Shown piece after piece: positions 44,841 through 55,176 of a stretch of DNA of 64,000 nucleotides. Location of the stretch: assembly GCA_027920525.1 (NCBI GenBank), contig CP115858.1, forward strand, positions 4,340,001-4,404,000. Direction: 5' to 3'. Made by a program: the position numbers and the translations under genes. This DNA comes from Chryseobacterium daecheongense. GTDB lineage: Bacteria > Bacteroidota > Bacteroidia > Flavobacteriales > Weeksellaceae. The notes beneath the pieces were generated by a model that saw only the letters and a program-made list of their open reading frames with translations, ran no database searches and was not told where the DNA came from. The first letter of the stretch is position 1. Each line of letters begins with the position of its first letter.

Positions 44841-46394
44841 ATGGGAAAACAAGAAAATACTATAGGTCAGAAATATGATCATATTGTAATAGGTGCAGGG
44901 TCAGCCGGATGTATTTTAACAAGGAGATTACTTGACGCGGGTAAAAAAGTTTTGCTTATTGAGGCTGGGCCTATTGATAATAAACCCGAAATACATGATC
45001 CAATGGGATCTATAGCATTATGGAATTCGGATGTTGATTGGGCCTTTGAGACAGAGCCTCAAAAATTTGCTAATAATCGTAGGTTACCCTTTCCCAGGGG
45101 AAAAACTTTGGGAGGGAGCAGTTCATTTAATGGAATGATCTATGTAAGAGGTGCAAAACAAGATTTTGATACCTGGGCCTATTTGGGAAACCATGGTTGG
45201 GATTATGAATCAGTAAAAAATAATTTTAAAAGATTCGAGCAATTTATTCCTGAAGAGGATGCTATTAATAAGGATGAATTGGGAACTAAGGGTGATTTGC
45301 CTATAACTTTAAATCCCCAACCGACCGATATTACAAAGGCGTTCATTGCCGATGCTGTTGATTTGGGAATTCCTTATAACCCAAATTATAATGATGGTAA
45401 TGAGATGTTTGGGGCCTATCATACATGGTTAACCCTTAAAGATAACAAAAGGATGAGTAGTTGGGTTGCTTTCCTGGAGCCTTTAAAAAATCATCCTAAT
45501 CTTACTGTTTTGGTTAATGCCAATGTTACTCGGGTAGTATTTTCTGGCGAAACAGCAGTTGGTGTAGCATATACCATTGATTCTTCCGAAGATGAAGAAC
45601 AAGCTTATGCGAAAGATGATATTATATTAAGTGCAGGTTCAATTAATACTCCAAAGATATTAATGCTGTCAGGAATAGGAGATCAGGAGCATCTTAAAGA
45701 AGTAGGTATTAGTTCTAAAGTACATTTACCAGGTGTGGGACAGAATTTACAAGACCATATTAATGTTCCGCATGTATGGGAGACACATGAAAATATTCCT
45801 CTGTCTAAAGCCCAAGGTTTGGAAGGAACATTTTTTTGGAAAACAAAACCAGATATGAAGGTACCGGACATGCAACCAATTCTTATAACATTTCCATATC
45901 CCATGGAAAAATCACCTGAAAATGGTTTTACAATTGTTTCAACATTATTACACCCACAAAGTAGAGGGATAATTAAACTAAAATCAAACAACCCCAATGA
46001 TAAACCTATTATTGATCCGAGATTTTTAGAAGATCCGGATGATTTGAATGCACTTGTACTGCAAACGCTTTTTCTTCGTAAATTAGTTACTGGAAAGCAA
46101 ATGGGGTCGCTTATTAAAAAGGAATTTTCTCCAGGAGCTGAAGTTGATAGTATTGAAGATCTTGAAAACTTTATTAAGGCCCATGCTGTCAGTGATCACC
46201 ACCAAGTGGGTACAGCTAAAATGGGTGTAGACAAAATGGCAGTTGTCGACCCACGGTTAAAGGTATATGGTGTTAAGAATCTTAGAGTAGCTGATGGCTC
46301 TATCATGCCAATGATAAACACAGGTAATACAAACGCAGCTTGCATTATGATCGGAGACCGTGCTGCTGACTTTATACTAAATTCGGAAATATAG
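44841..46394 (+). CDS. GMC-family FAD-dependent oxidoreductase, copy B
   Basis: Same 517-residue protein as 6735-8288, giving the cell two identical copies under identical promoters. GAGSAG at 18-23, His pair at 453-454 and all family blocks are intact, so both copies look functional. Confidence 0.92.
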   Translation: MGKQENTIGQKYDHIVIGAGSAGCILTRRLLDAGKKVLLIEAGPIDNKPEIHDPMGSIALWNSDVDWAFETEPQKFANNRRLPFPRGKTLGGSSSFNGMIYVRGAKQDFDTWAYLGNHGWDYESVKNNFKRFEQFIPEEDAINKDELGTKGDLPITLNPQPTDITKAFIADAVDLGIPYNPNYNDGNEMFGAYHTWLTLKDNKRMSSWVAFLEPLKNHPNLTVLVNANVTRVVFSGETAVGVAYTIDSSEDEEQAYAKDDIILSAGSINTPKILMLSGIGDQEHLKEVGISSKVHLPGVGQNLQDHINVPHVWETHENIPLSKAQGLEGTFFWKTKPDMKVPDMQPILITFPYPMEKSPENGFTIVSTLLHPQSRGIIKLKSNNPNDKPIIDPRFLEDPDDLNALVLQTLFLRKLVTGKQMGSLIKKEFSPGAEVDSIEDLENFIKAHAVSDHHQVGTAKMGVDKMAVVDPRLKVYGVKNLRVADGSIMPMINTGNTNAACIMIGDRAADFILNSEI

Positions 46395-46428
46395 TGTTAT
46401 TTTAATATTGAATATTTGATTAGTTTTT

Positions 46429-46460
46429 AAAGGCCTGGATTAAAATAATCCAGGCCTTTT
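46429..46460 (+). terminator. Terminator after GMC gene, copy B
   Basis: Same hairpin as 8323-8354. Confidence 0.85.
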
Positions 46461-46650
46461 ATATAAGATATCATAAAAGTAAATAATTCACATATGATAA
46501 AATTCTTAAAATATAATATATATGATAAATACTTTCGTATATGTATAGATTTTATATTAGAAAGTATATAGAACAAAGATAAATGGTGAAAAATCTTCCT
46601 TTTACTTGGAGCTTTTTTATACAAAAAAACATTAAATTCAATAGAAAGTG

Positions 46651-46695
46651 AATAATATTTCTTAAGATTATTATCAGTTGGATGATTTACCTTTG
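46651..46695 (+). promoter_or_regulatory. CTTAAG-type promoter of intact surface protein
   Basis: CTTAAG proximal half at 46661-46666, 21 bases, TACCTTTG 46688-46695. Confidence 0.6.
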
Positions 46696-46871
46696 TTTTA
46701 CAAAAGAAGATTTATTAATATAAGTGTATTTACTTAAATCCGGAGTTACTCTTCACTAAGTATGATGTTGCTTTAATTTTTATTATTAGATGTACTTAAG
46801 TATGTAAGTGCATCAATAGCAATTAAGGGTAATATCTGTTTCTAATACATAAAATTTAAAGGAAATTAACA

Positions 46872-48095
46872 ATGCGGAAAGATAGATTTCTAGGGCTCAT
46901 TTTATTCATTTTTTTAGTGACCTTGAAGGGATTGCATGCACAAACGATTAATTGCCCGGGCCCGACTTTAAATATACCAGTAAACGGTGAAGTTATAGTT
47001 AATGAGATTAAGGTTACAACTGTTTCAACAGGAAATGTGGTCAGCTTTAACGACAGCTATCCAACATGTGGGGGGAGATTGAGTGAAAAATCTCTTTGGG
47101 TTGGTCGTACTGCTCCTTTGGGACCAAGTGAAGGAACTGAATGGGCGGTTACATTTTTGTTTGATGAACCCGTTAATAATTTGATTTTTATTTTGGGAGC
47201 TACGGGAGAAGTTAATAATCAAGATTTTGTTTTTAATTCTAATGGGGGGGCTGTATCAATTTTTTCTGATAACAGTTGTTATTCGACCATTATAGATAAC
47301 GCGATATTTTCGGGGAGTGGGGCACAACATGGCGGAGGCGGTGGCCTATTCGAAATACATGCTCCTACAGCTTATACTCAATTAACAGTTAGCGGATTGG
47401 GAGGAGATGGAGGTTCGTTATTATCAATTTGTACTGCCAGTATTGTATCTGCTTTAAAAATTTCGTCTATTCATCCCAGTACTCAAACAGTATGTAAAAA
47501 TACTGTTCCGACACCTATTACGGTTTCCGTATTATCTTCGGATTCTGAAGTTTTATCTTACCAGTGGTTTAAGAATTCTGTAGACAGTAATATGGGAGGG
47601 ACTATTATTAATGGAGCGAATACAAATACTTTTATTCCTCCTGCTTCCTCTTCTTCTAAAACAGATTATTATTATGCAACTGTTACTAGCAGTGAGGGTA
47701 GCAAAAACTCTCCTACTGCTAAGGTGATAACAACAGACTGTCTTTGTTATAAACCTGGAATTACAGAAGTTTCTAAAAAATCTTTGGATAGTAAAATGGG
47801 GATATCCTCTCTGAATAAAGGAAAAGATGTTGTTGGTTCTGACCATTGGCCTTTGACAAGAAAAGGGGCTTGGCTGGTATTGGAATCTAAATTTAAAGGA
47901 TTGGTAGTAAATAGGGTGCAATTTAATAGCTTGGGAAATCCGGTCGGAATTCCTCCTTCAGATTTTGTAGAGGGAATGATAGTATATGATATGACAGACA
48001 ATTGTTTGAAAATTTATACTTCAATTGATGAAGGAGCAACATTCGCTTGGCGGTGTATAAATACACAAGCATGTCCAGATAGAATAGGGGGATAG
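46872..48095 (+). CDS. Exported surface protein with Ig/PKD-like segment (intact copy)
   Basis: A 407-residue protein; signal peptide about 1-23 (ending LHAQ). Residues 25-200 are beta-rich with paired cysteines (INCPGP, YPTCGG, DNSCYS, SICTAS). About 215-300 resembles an Ig/PKD-like module (PTPITVSVLSSDSEVLSYQWFKNS ... TDYYYATVTSSEG). The last 100 residues carry 'MGISSLNKGKD', 'LVLESKFKGLVVNRV' and 'EGMIVYDMTDNCLKIY', the same block type as in cassette gene 4 and the FISUMP protein. There is no C-terminal sorting motif. The frame depends on G6 (47070-47075) and G7 (47244-47250). Copy A carries the shorter runs and is broken. Confidence 0.8.
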   Translation: MRKDRFLGLILFIFLVTLKGLHAQTINCPGPTLNIPVNGEVIVNEIKVTTVSTGNVVSFNDSYPTCGGRLSEKSLWVGRTAPLGPSEGTEWAVTFLFDEPVNNLIFILGATGEVNNQDFVFNSNGGAVSIFSDNSCYSTIIDNAIFSGSGAQHGGGGGLFEIHAPTAYTQLTVSGLGGDGGSLLSICTASIVSALKISSIHPSTQTVCKNTVPTPITVSVLSSDSEVLSYQWFKNSVDSNMGGTIINGANTNTFIPPASSSSKTDYYYATVTSSEGSKNSPTAKVITTDCLCYKPGITEVSKKSLDSKMGISSLNKGKDVVGSDHWPLTRKGAWLVLESKFKGLVVNRVQFNSLGNPVGIPPSDFVEGMIVYDMTDNCLKIYTSIDEGATFAWRCINTQACPDRIGG

Positions 48096-48180
48096 ATAGC
48101 CCTACGTTATAGGTTTTTTTTATTACTTGTGATCATTATTAAATGTTCTATGAGTTCTTTTTTTCATAGTTTTGTGTTTG

Positions 48181-48273
48181 ATACTGGGAATCTATTTCCC
48201 AGTATTTTTATTTTCTATTAATGAATATGAATATTGGGAAAAGTAAAACCAGAAATGTAACATTTCTGGTTTT
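48181..48273. terminator. Two hairpins between convergent genes, copy B
   Basis: Same pair as at 10072-10164. Confidence 0.75.
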
Positions 48274-48598
48274 ATATCATTTTAGATGTTTCCTATCCCA
48301 ACTTGGCTAAATTATTCATTGGATAATAAGTAAAACTTTTAGTGATTATGATTAGCTTTAAGAATATTAGGAAAATTGAAAAATATAAGATTATCTCTGT
48401 ATCTCGAAATTATTAAGTGCAGAAAATGAGTTTTGTATATTTTATTTATTATAAAATGAGAAAATTTTCCCTTGTTACTTTTTATTTTTATGGGTAGCCC
48501 AGAAGTTAAGAGAGGGGATATTATTTTCCATAAAGTGTTCAAAGCAGCTTATAGAAAAAATATTGCTTATAGGTCTTGGGAAATATACTAATTCAGTA

Positions 48599-48928
48599 TT
48601 AATAATATTTTTTCTTCCATTTTGTAATAGTATTTCTACTGATACTGAAATGTTTAGCGGTTTGTGTATTATTCAAAAGGTTATTTTTTTGATAATCTAA
48701 CATTTCTATTATTGAAGCACGATCATATGAACGAAATTTTTGACTTTGTGTATTCGATTCCTGATTAGTTAATCCGTATATTTTTTGATTTATTTTAATG
48801 ATGTCTAATGCAGTAAGAGTTGTCTTTTGTAATGCCTCTTCAAATTCTGTAGCTTTTTCGGGAAATTTTTTAGAAATAATATCCAAATAAATTTTACCAT
48901 AATTAATTGATGTTTTTTTATCTTCCAT
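48599..48928 (-). CDS. Small helix-turn-helix protein, copy B
   Basis: Identical to 10490-10819 (109 residues, C-terminal HTH). It may still be translated although the upstream partner gene is frameshifted in this copy. Confidence 0.7.
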   Translation of the reverse strand: MEDKKTSINYGKIYLDIISKKFPEKATEFEEALQKTTLTALDIIKINQKIYGLTNQESNTQSQKFRSYDRASIIEMLDYQKNNLLNNTQTAKHFSISRNTITKWKKKYY

Positions 48929-48938
48929 ACTTTTAACT

Positions 48939-49387
48939 TTATTTTGAAAATTGTTCGTTGATTTTGGGACTGTATTTTACCAGCCACCTATATAGAGTTG
49001 TTTTTGGAATTCCATACTCTTGAACTACTTCTTTTCTGGACATCTCTCCTTTTATCACAATTTCGATAATGTAATCTATGAGTTCTTTGGTATAAATATT
49101 TTTTCTAAATTGAGGAACGGTAGATTTTTTTTAACATTTTCTCGTTCTCTTTTCGACGGTGGGGAATATAAAATCAAATGTTGTGAGAAGATTCTGAAGA
49201 GATCATATTCCAAAAGCTTTGACCATCTTAATAATATTGTTGAATCAAGGCTTTCAGAGTTGTACATATCATTAATTTCCGCTTCCGTAGCATTTAAGAA
49301 AGTGCATATACGGGATATTTTAATTTTATCCTCCAATACTATTTGTTTAATGAGAGTTCCAATGTGGATATCTTTTACGTTATTCAT
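48939..49387 (-). pseudogene. Helix-turn-helix protein, frameshifted (copy B)
   Basis: Same gene as 10830-11279 but with eight T instead of nine at 49125-49132 (A run in the coding strand). The frame now ends after 103 codons with a foreign tail (NLPFLNLEKIFIPKNS) and the C-terminal HTH is lost. The N-terminal repressor-like domain stays intact and might retain activity. The difference may be a slippage variant or a sequencing error. Confidence 0.75.
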
Positions 49388-49418
49388 AACAGTTTAGATA
49401 TACGGTTATTTATACTAG

Positions 49419-49475
49419 CAAACATAGGGTAGGGAATCAAATTTTACAAATTAATAGATATCACATACCTTTCTC
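49419..49475 (-). promoter_or_regulatory. GTGATA-type promoter of HTH module, copy B
   Basis: Same element as 11311-11367. Confidence 0.55.
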
Positions 49476-49523
49476 TGTTTTAAATTAATGATTTGTAAAC
49501 CAATATATTATTTATAATGTTGT

Positions 49524-51032
49524 TTAATTATGATCCATTGCCTTGTTTTTCATCCATAAATAAATATCCTGATCAGAAGGAATATTAAGCTTCTTACGGA
49601 GTCTGTTTTTCCTAAGCTGAACAGCTCTAGGAGTGACAAAAGTGTACTGCGCAATTTCTTTAGTTGAAAAATTTAAGTATAGGTATCCACAAAATGTAAG
49701 CTCCCGGGTCTGAAGTTTGGGATCTATTTTTAGTAGAGTAGGAATAACTGTTGGGTATACTTCATCAAATCGTTTGATAAACTCCGTGCTATTTTCTTTG
49801 GCTAGCCTTATTACTTCATCAAATGCTTCATTTATTTTCTGCTCTAGTGATAAATTTTTTTCTTCTTTCTCTGCTATTATACTATTTTGAATGTTAATTT
49901 TGTTTTTTATTAAACGTTGTCGTCCTGTAAAATAATAAAAAATTAAGATCGAAATAATGAGAGTTAATAATACAAACCAGATGAGATATTGAGTTATATG
50001 GGTTTTTGATTTCGTTTTTTCATCGGTAATTAAATTTTCAACAGCCTCTTCCTGATTATTTGAAATCTGTTTTATAGATTTATCCTGAAAATCTATAATT
50101 TTAGCATTAAATTCATTGGATTTTTCCATATTTCCTTTTGATTGATAAACATCAGCAATGCGATGATAAATAAAGGGATATGCCTTTGTGAGCCGTAGCT
50201 CTTGAGTATTTTTTAATGCTGTTGTATAGTAGTATAACGCTGAATCAGGTTGATTCATTTCCTTTTTCATATCTCCCCAAATTAAATAAGTGAAGTTTGT
50301 ACTTTTGAATTTTCTGGCTTTTGCAATTTTCAGAGACTTCTTTAAGCAGTATTCTACTGAGTCATAGTGTTTATTTGAAAGTTGGGATATTCCAATTAAA
50401 TTATAATTTGTAGTAATTTCTTCTGTTGGCACCCTGGACTCACCTATGATATTAATATTATGTTTAGTTTTTGCTAAGTAAAACCGAATAGAATCCTGAT
50501 TATTTTCAGCAAGATATAAATAAACCAAATTATTATATGCTTTAATTTCTTGTAGAACTATGCTTTTTTTATCTTTAATTTTGTTTATAAATTTAAAACC
50601 TTGTTTTTGTATCTCAACTGCCTTTCCAGGCATCATTAGAGAGCTATATATATTACTCCTTTTTATATAAATATCAGACATTAATATTGGGCTCTCCTGG
50701 GAATACTCTTCTTTTTCTGCCGCTAATAAATATTGTAGAGCAATATTTGGTTTCCCGATGTCAAAAAGGGATTGGGCAATATAAAAATTGCTGTATGCGA
50801 TGCCATAAGAGTAATGGATTTTTTGGCTTTTTAGTAAGGCTTTATTGGCACTTTTTTGGCTGGCTTTAAAATCCATTTCCTCGTATTGCTTTTTAGATAG
50901 AGCTAAAAAACGCTTAATTTCTTTTGTTTCATTAGTAGAAGCTCGCTGAGTTACTAAATGGGGATCAATTTCTTGGCTATGAAGATTTACAAAAATGCAT
51001 AATAGCAAAAAACAATATGGAATTTTTTTCAT
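49524..51032 (-). CDS. Membrane-anchored TPR regulator with LuxR-type HTH (copy B)
   Basis: A 502-residue product identical to 11416-12924: signal peptide, TPR-like repeats, one membrane helix near 347-367, LuxR-type HTH near 435-495. Confidence 0.85.
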   Translation of the reverse strand: MKKIPYCFLLLCIFVNLHSQEIDPHLVTQRASTNETKEIKRFLALSKKQYEEMDFKASQKSANKALLKSQKIHYSYGIAYSNFYIAQSLFDIGKPNIALQYLLAAEKEEYSQESPILMSDIYIKRSNIYSSLMMPGKAVEIQKQGFKFINKIKDKKSIVLQEIKAYNNLVYLYLAENNQDSIRFYLAKTKHNINIIGESRVPTEEITTNYNLIGISQLSNKHYDSVEYCLKKSLKIAKARKFKSTNFTYLIWGDMKKEMNQPDSALYYYTTALKNTQELRLTKAYPFIYHRIADVYQSKGNMEKSNEFNAKIIDFQDKSIKQISNNQEEAVENLITDEKTKSKTHITQYLIWFVLLTLIISILIFYYFTGRQRLIKNKINIQNSIIAEKEEKNLSLEQKINEAFDEVIRLAKENSTEFIKRFDEVYPTVIPTLLKIDPKLQTRELTFCGYLYLNFSTKEIAQYTFVTPRAVQLRKNRLRKKLNIPSDQDIYLWMKNKAMDHN

Positions 51033-51379
51033 GTGTACAAATTATAGTGATAATTAGTTCTATATATCATACCTTCTAATAAGTTATACGAACAGTATGA
51101 ATTTAGGCCAGCAAAAATAGAAATATCAAAAAATACTTTATGACGTTTGGTTAAAAGTGATATATATGTGATATCTCGTATTTACAAATAACAGTACAAT
51201 GATGATAAAATTAATAATATTCTTGTTTATGTACAATAATAATTATGAGAGTAATAGGATATTTTAAAATGTTCTTGAAAACAGTTTGAGAAAGTTTAAA
51301 ATACTTTAATGAAAAGAGATATTCATGTGATAATTTACATGTTTTTATAAATGTGGATTTTTGTAAAAAAAATTAAGAT

Positions 51380-52225
51380 ATGTGTTTTCGTTTAGCTGTT
51401 ACATGGGTAACATTACATTTATTATTTCAATATTCTTATGGTCAAATTCTTAACAAACCGGAAAGTGTTGATTTTGATCCTAATACAGAAACTTATTATA
51501 TATCCAATATTGGAGGAAGCTCTGGAGGTTTTATTGTTGTTGATTCTAAAAAGAAAACAACTGAGGTGAAAAAGGAAGGAAAAGGACAATATTTGGGAAT
51601 TAAACGCTATGGAAAATATATTATATGTGCTATTGACCAAGATAATACAAAAGAAAATGGATTGTCTGATGAAGTAGCATTATATGATGCAAAAAGTTAT
51701 AAACTGATTAAAACAATATCAATACCAGGTGCCATACAGTTGAATGATATTGAAGTTGATGAACGAGGGGTGGTTTATGTGACTGATAGAGGAGCTAATC
51801 AAGTATATGAAGTTAATATTGTTTCCGGTTCTTTTAATCCGTTATTAAAAGAAAATAATATTTTAACTCCTAATGGTCTTTTTTATGATTTGAAAACAAA
51901 ACTTCTTTATATATGTACAACTAATGAAACTAATAATGCAATATATATTTTAGATCCCAAGAGTAGAAAAATAGAAGATAAGATAGCAATACCTTTCTCA
52001 AATTTAGATGGAATAATAATTGACAAGAATGATAATATCTATGTCTCTTCATGGTCGAATGATTGGAAATCTTCCCGGATATTGAAATTGGGCTCCGATA
52101 AAAAATCTATAAGCGTTTTGATGGAAAATGAAAATGGAATGGCTGATATTGCCTATGATAAAGTAAACAATCGTATTCTTATTGCTTGTATGTATAAAAA
52201 TACTATACAAGTACTTCATTTATAG
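51380..52225 (+). CDS. Exported beta-propeller (SMP-30/NHL-like) protein (copy B)
   Basis: Identical in protein to 13272-14117. The divergent region 51033-51379 carries the same GTGATA repeats. Confidence 0.75.
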   Translation: MCFRLAVTWVTLHLLFQYSYGQILNKPESVDFDPNTETYYISNIGGSSGGFIVVDSKKKTTEVKKEGKGQYLGIKRYGKYIICAIDQDNTKENGLSDEVALYDAKSYKLIKTISIPGAIQLNDIEVDERGVVYVTDRGANQVYEVNIVSGSFNPLLKENNILTPNGLFYDLKTKLLYICTTNETNNAIYILDPKSRKIEDKIAIPFSNLDGIIIDKNDNIYVSSWSNDWKSSRILKLGSDKKSISVLMENENGMADIAYDKVNNRILIACMYKNTIQVLHL

Positions 52226-52361
52226 ATACTTAAAATATTGGTATTGATTCATTAATGGATATCTGTAGTTCTAATGTATTGGTTAAATTCAGTTGTACTG
52301 CTACATGTAATAAGGTTTGATTATTATATGTATGATGAAAAATTTTAATAAAATTGTATTA

Positions 52362-52418
52362 GTGATATTAATGTGATACTTATATTTTTTAGATTTAAAT
52401 TAATAGTTTTTACTTTTG
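52362..52418 (+). promoter_or_regulatory. GTGATA-N5-GTGATA promoter, copy B
   Basis: Same element and spacing as 14254-14310. Confidence 0.6.
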
Positions 52419-52646
52419 GCAAGGATTATAAGCAGACATTGAATGTTGAGTTACAATATTCTAAATAATTATATTGATGAATGCTTAATTAGGGAACGGG
52501 CGAATCCAAGAAAATGATTCTAAAAACACAAAATTATACTCCTCCTTCGCCTGTTTTCCTAATAAAATATGCTTTTTAATATTACCTAGTAGCTTAACAA
52601 ATCCAAATTACATTATTTGAGAAAATATTAACTTAAAACTATTCAA

Positions 52647-53732
52647 ATGAAAAACAAGACCTTTTTATTTGGAATCCTTGGAGGGATTTCATTTTTAAAT
52701 GCACAAGTTGGTGTTAATACAACATCACCAGGGGCTACCTTAGATGTCGTTGCTAAAAATACATCTACAACAAGTGTTGATGGAATTATTGCTCCTAGGG
52801 TTGACCGATTAAAAGCTTCGACTATGGTGGGAGTTCAAAATGGAACGTTTATTTATGTAAATGATGCTTCTACAGGAACGGCAACAGGGCAAGCGGTTAA
52901 TATCAATACAACAGGTTATTATTATTTTGAAGGCAGTACATGGCAAAAGTTTGCCGGCGGTGGCGGATCATCGGGTGCTAATATTTATACAACCGACGGA
53001 AGCCTTACAGGTAATAGAAATGTAGATTTAGGAGGCAATACTTTAAGATTTAGTGGTCCCGGAAACGTGGGAATTGGAACCACAGCTCCCAACAATGATG
53101 CTATCCTTGACACATCTGCACCAAATAAAGGGTTTTTAATGCCTCGAATTGCTCTTACAGGTACGAATGCCAGTGCTCCTTTATCTTCACATACTGCAGG
53201 AATGTTAGTATACAATACAGCTTCTGCCGGAGTATCTCCTAATGATGTAACTCCTGGAATATACTATAACGATGGTACAAAATGGTATAAAACCAATCAA
53301 ACAACTGGCACTCAAAGTGGATCAAGTGTAAATTATCAGGGCTTTATTAATGCAAGTACAGCTACAAATTCTGTTATACAATTAGGAAATCTTCAAGTTA
53401 GATATAATGGAACAAATACTGCTGGAACGATTTCCTTCAGGAATATAGGTAGCCATCCAATTTATGCTTATTATTTTGCCGTTTGGGGACATACTAGTAA
53501 TTCTAGTACAACTTATGATGGTCCATATACATTACAACCCAATGTTTGGGTAGAAACCTATAGTTATGGATCTCAAAACTCTGAGGGAACAATCATGCAG
53601 TTAGACACCTATGATCCATCCCCTGCTGATGGTACAACGGTTAAATCCTATAATCTTTCTACCCGAATGTTTTATGCTTCTGAAGTAGGAGCAGTAGGAG
53701 ACTACATGTTTATGAGGTTTTTTAGAAATTAG
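52647..53732 (+). CDS. Exported surface protein with 'VGVNTTSPGATLDV' repeat (copy B)
   Basis: Identical in protein to 14539-15624. The first base differences between the two large copies appear about 10 bases after its stop codon. Confidence 0.8.
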   Translation: MKNKTFLFGILGGISFLNAQVGVNTTSPGATLDVVAKNTSTTSVDGIIAPRVDRLKASTMVGVQNGTFIYVNDASTGTATGQAVNINTTGYYYFEGSTWQKFAGGGGSSGANIYTTDGSLTGNRNVDLGGNTLRFSGPGNVGIGTTAPNNDAILDTSAPNKGFLMPRIALTGTNASAPLSSHTAGMLVYNTASAGVSPNDVTPGIYYNDGTKWYKTNQTTGTQSGSSVNYQGFINASTATNSVIQLGNLQVRYNGTNTAGTISFRNIGSHPIYAYYFAVWGHTSNSSTTYDGPYTLQPNVWVETYSYGSQNSEGTIMQLDTYDPSPADGTTVKSYNLSTRMFYASEVGAVGDYMFMRFFRN

Positions 53733-53797
53733 TTGTATGATAGTTAGAAGAATTTTAAATAGTTGAATCACTATTGATTATGTGTTTTAATATGCTT

Positions 53798-54218
53798 GTC
53801 TGACAAAGGATGGGCGGGTGTAGATATTACTAAATAGAGAAAAGGAAACTTTTATTATAACGAAGGATATAGTAAATGGTCATGTTTCTCAAAGCGAAAG
53901 ATAGAAAATGCATCGTAAAAATTAATAGCGCGTTCAATGATAAAAGCTTGCTTGAAAGCTTACTAAAGTAAGGATAATTCTATTTATTTTTTACTACTAT
54001 GGATTAAGCATGGTAAATTTAAAGTTTTAAATAGCATTCCAGATATTACAATCAATGTAATTGATTACATATAATGGTGTAACTTATCAAATGGTAATAA
54101 GGGACCATAACTATGCTCAACACCGTGGAACAATCACAAAAGTGTAACCGGTAAGTGGTATGTTGATAATACTTTCTCTGTTGTACCATATCTAAGCCAA
54201 TAATCCTTAGTTAATAAG
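53798..54218 (+). pseudogene. Decayed gene relic, copy B
   Basis: Counterpart of 15690-16110 with a few substitutions. The readable tail 'WYVDNTFSVVPYL' is still visible near 54155-54195. Confidence 0.45.
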
Positions 54219-54319
54219 TTTTATGCATTATTTTGTACTGGCTATATTGATGACTTAATATTATCAAGGATCTAACTAATTTGCGTCAATATCTAAATAA
54301 ATAAAAAGTGAAGATGGGT

Positions 54320-54389
54320 AGTATTAAGTTCAATTTGAGAATTATACAAAAGCGGAAAAAAATACTAAAAGCAATGTTCTTCTTTTCAT
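54320..54389 (-). pseudogene. Remnant of the leftward surface-protein pseudogene
   Basis: Only the start region (ATG 54387-54389 and the next twenty or so codons) is left. A 776-bp deletion removed the remainder and the hairpin arm present at 16209-16224 of copy A. Confidence 0.65.
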
Positions 54390-54689
54390 TTTTATATTTT
54401 TTAAATTAAAGATGAAATATGCAAGGTATAATGTGCAATATTAATATTTTTGGTCACTCTTAACTGTATATATGATAATTAAGATTTGATGGCTATTAAA
54501 CAAATTTAAATATTTTTATAATACAAAGATTCTTTTTAAAGATATATCTATATATCAGCTAAGGTTGATAATACTATTATTTACGGAGAAGAGAGGAATA
54601 CAGGAAGCCTTTTTATCTACATGCCAAGAGTATATAAGTGTATTCATTATAAATACTACCTTAACTTTTTAATATCAAATGTCCACTTT

Positions 54690-55145
54690 TTGCTGACGAT
54701 TTACAACTTCCTGCATTTGAAGGCTCGTGGAAAGGAACTTGGAAAAATAAAACCTTTCTAATTAATTTAAAAAAAAATAAAATATTATTTTACTCATCTA
54801 CAAAACAATCCATATTATCAAGATATATTAATTGGAAAGTTTCAAGTTAAAGATTCTAATGGAAACATTTTATTTGATAATTTAAATGTTTCGGATACTC
54901 AATCTAAAATTAAGGGAGTTAAAATATCACCCAGTGGAAAGTATGTTTTATAGTATATTGATCCTGATTTATGCTTAAAGAGCGGAGGTTTAATTATTGA
55001 ATTTACAAATACCACAAAAACGCAATTAAAATTAAAATTTGCAGAGACTAGTGATTTAATAGAGCCTGATTGCTTCTATTATGGTAAACCGGGAGATCAA
55101 AGGCCAGAACCAATACCAAAGGAAATTATTTTAACAAAACAATAG
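54690..55145 (+). pseudogene. DUF6705-like gene, broken
   Basis: Readable blocks are 'FEGSWKGTWKNKTFLINLKKNK', 'KFQVKDSNGNILFDNLNV', 'SKIKGVKISPSGKYVL', 'YIDPDLCLKSGGLIIEFTN' and 'CFYYGKPGDQRPEPIPKEII'. They lie in two frames with an in-frame stop at 54951-54953 and no usable start. The block order is that of a family common in Chryseobacterium, DUF6705 by my recollection. A terminator follows at 55152. Confidence 0.65.
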
Positions 55146-55151
55146 CATAAT

Positions 55152-55176
55152 ACCACCTTAAAGAGGTGGTGTTTTT
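55152..55176 (+). terminator. Terminator after DUF6705-like relic
   Basis: ACCACCT pairs with AGGTGGT around TTAAA-type loop, followed by GTTTTTAT. Confidence 0.7.

Larger units (their letters stand above)
38107..54663. repeat. Large direct duplication, copy B
   Basis: Counterpart of 1-17331. It lacks 776 bases relative to A (junction about 54316, in the leftward pseudogene). Base-level agreement is essentially complete to 53738 and then drops, with substitutions at about 53742, 54195, 54309, 54428, 54452, 54623 and 54656. Beyond 54663 the sequences are unrelated. Confidence 0.95.

Noticed and set aside
49020..49397. Plus-strand open frame of 125 codons
   Set aside because: It runs antisense to the HTH gene and appears only because one T was lost in copy B.
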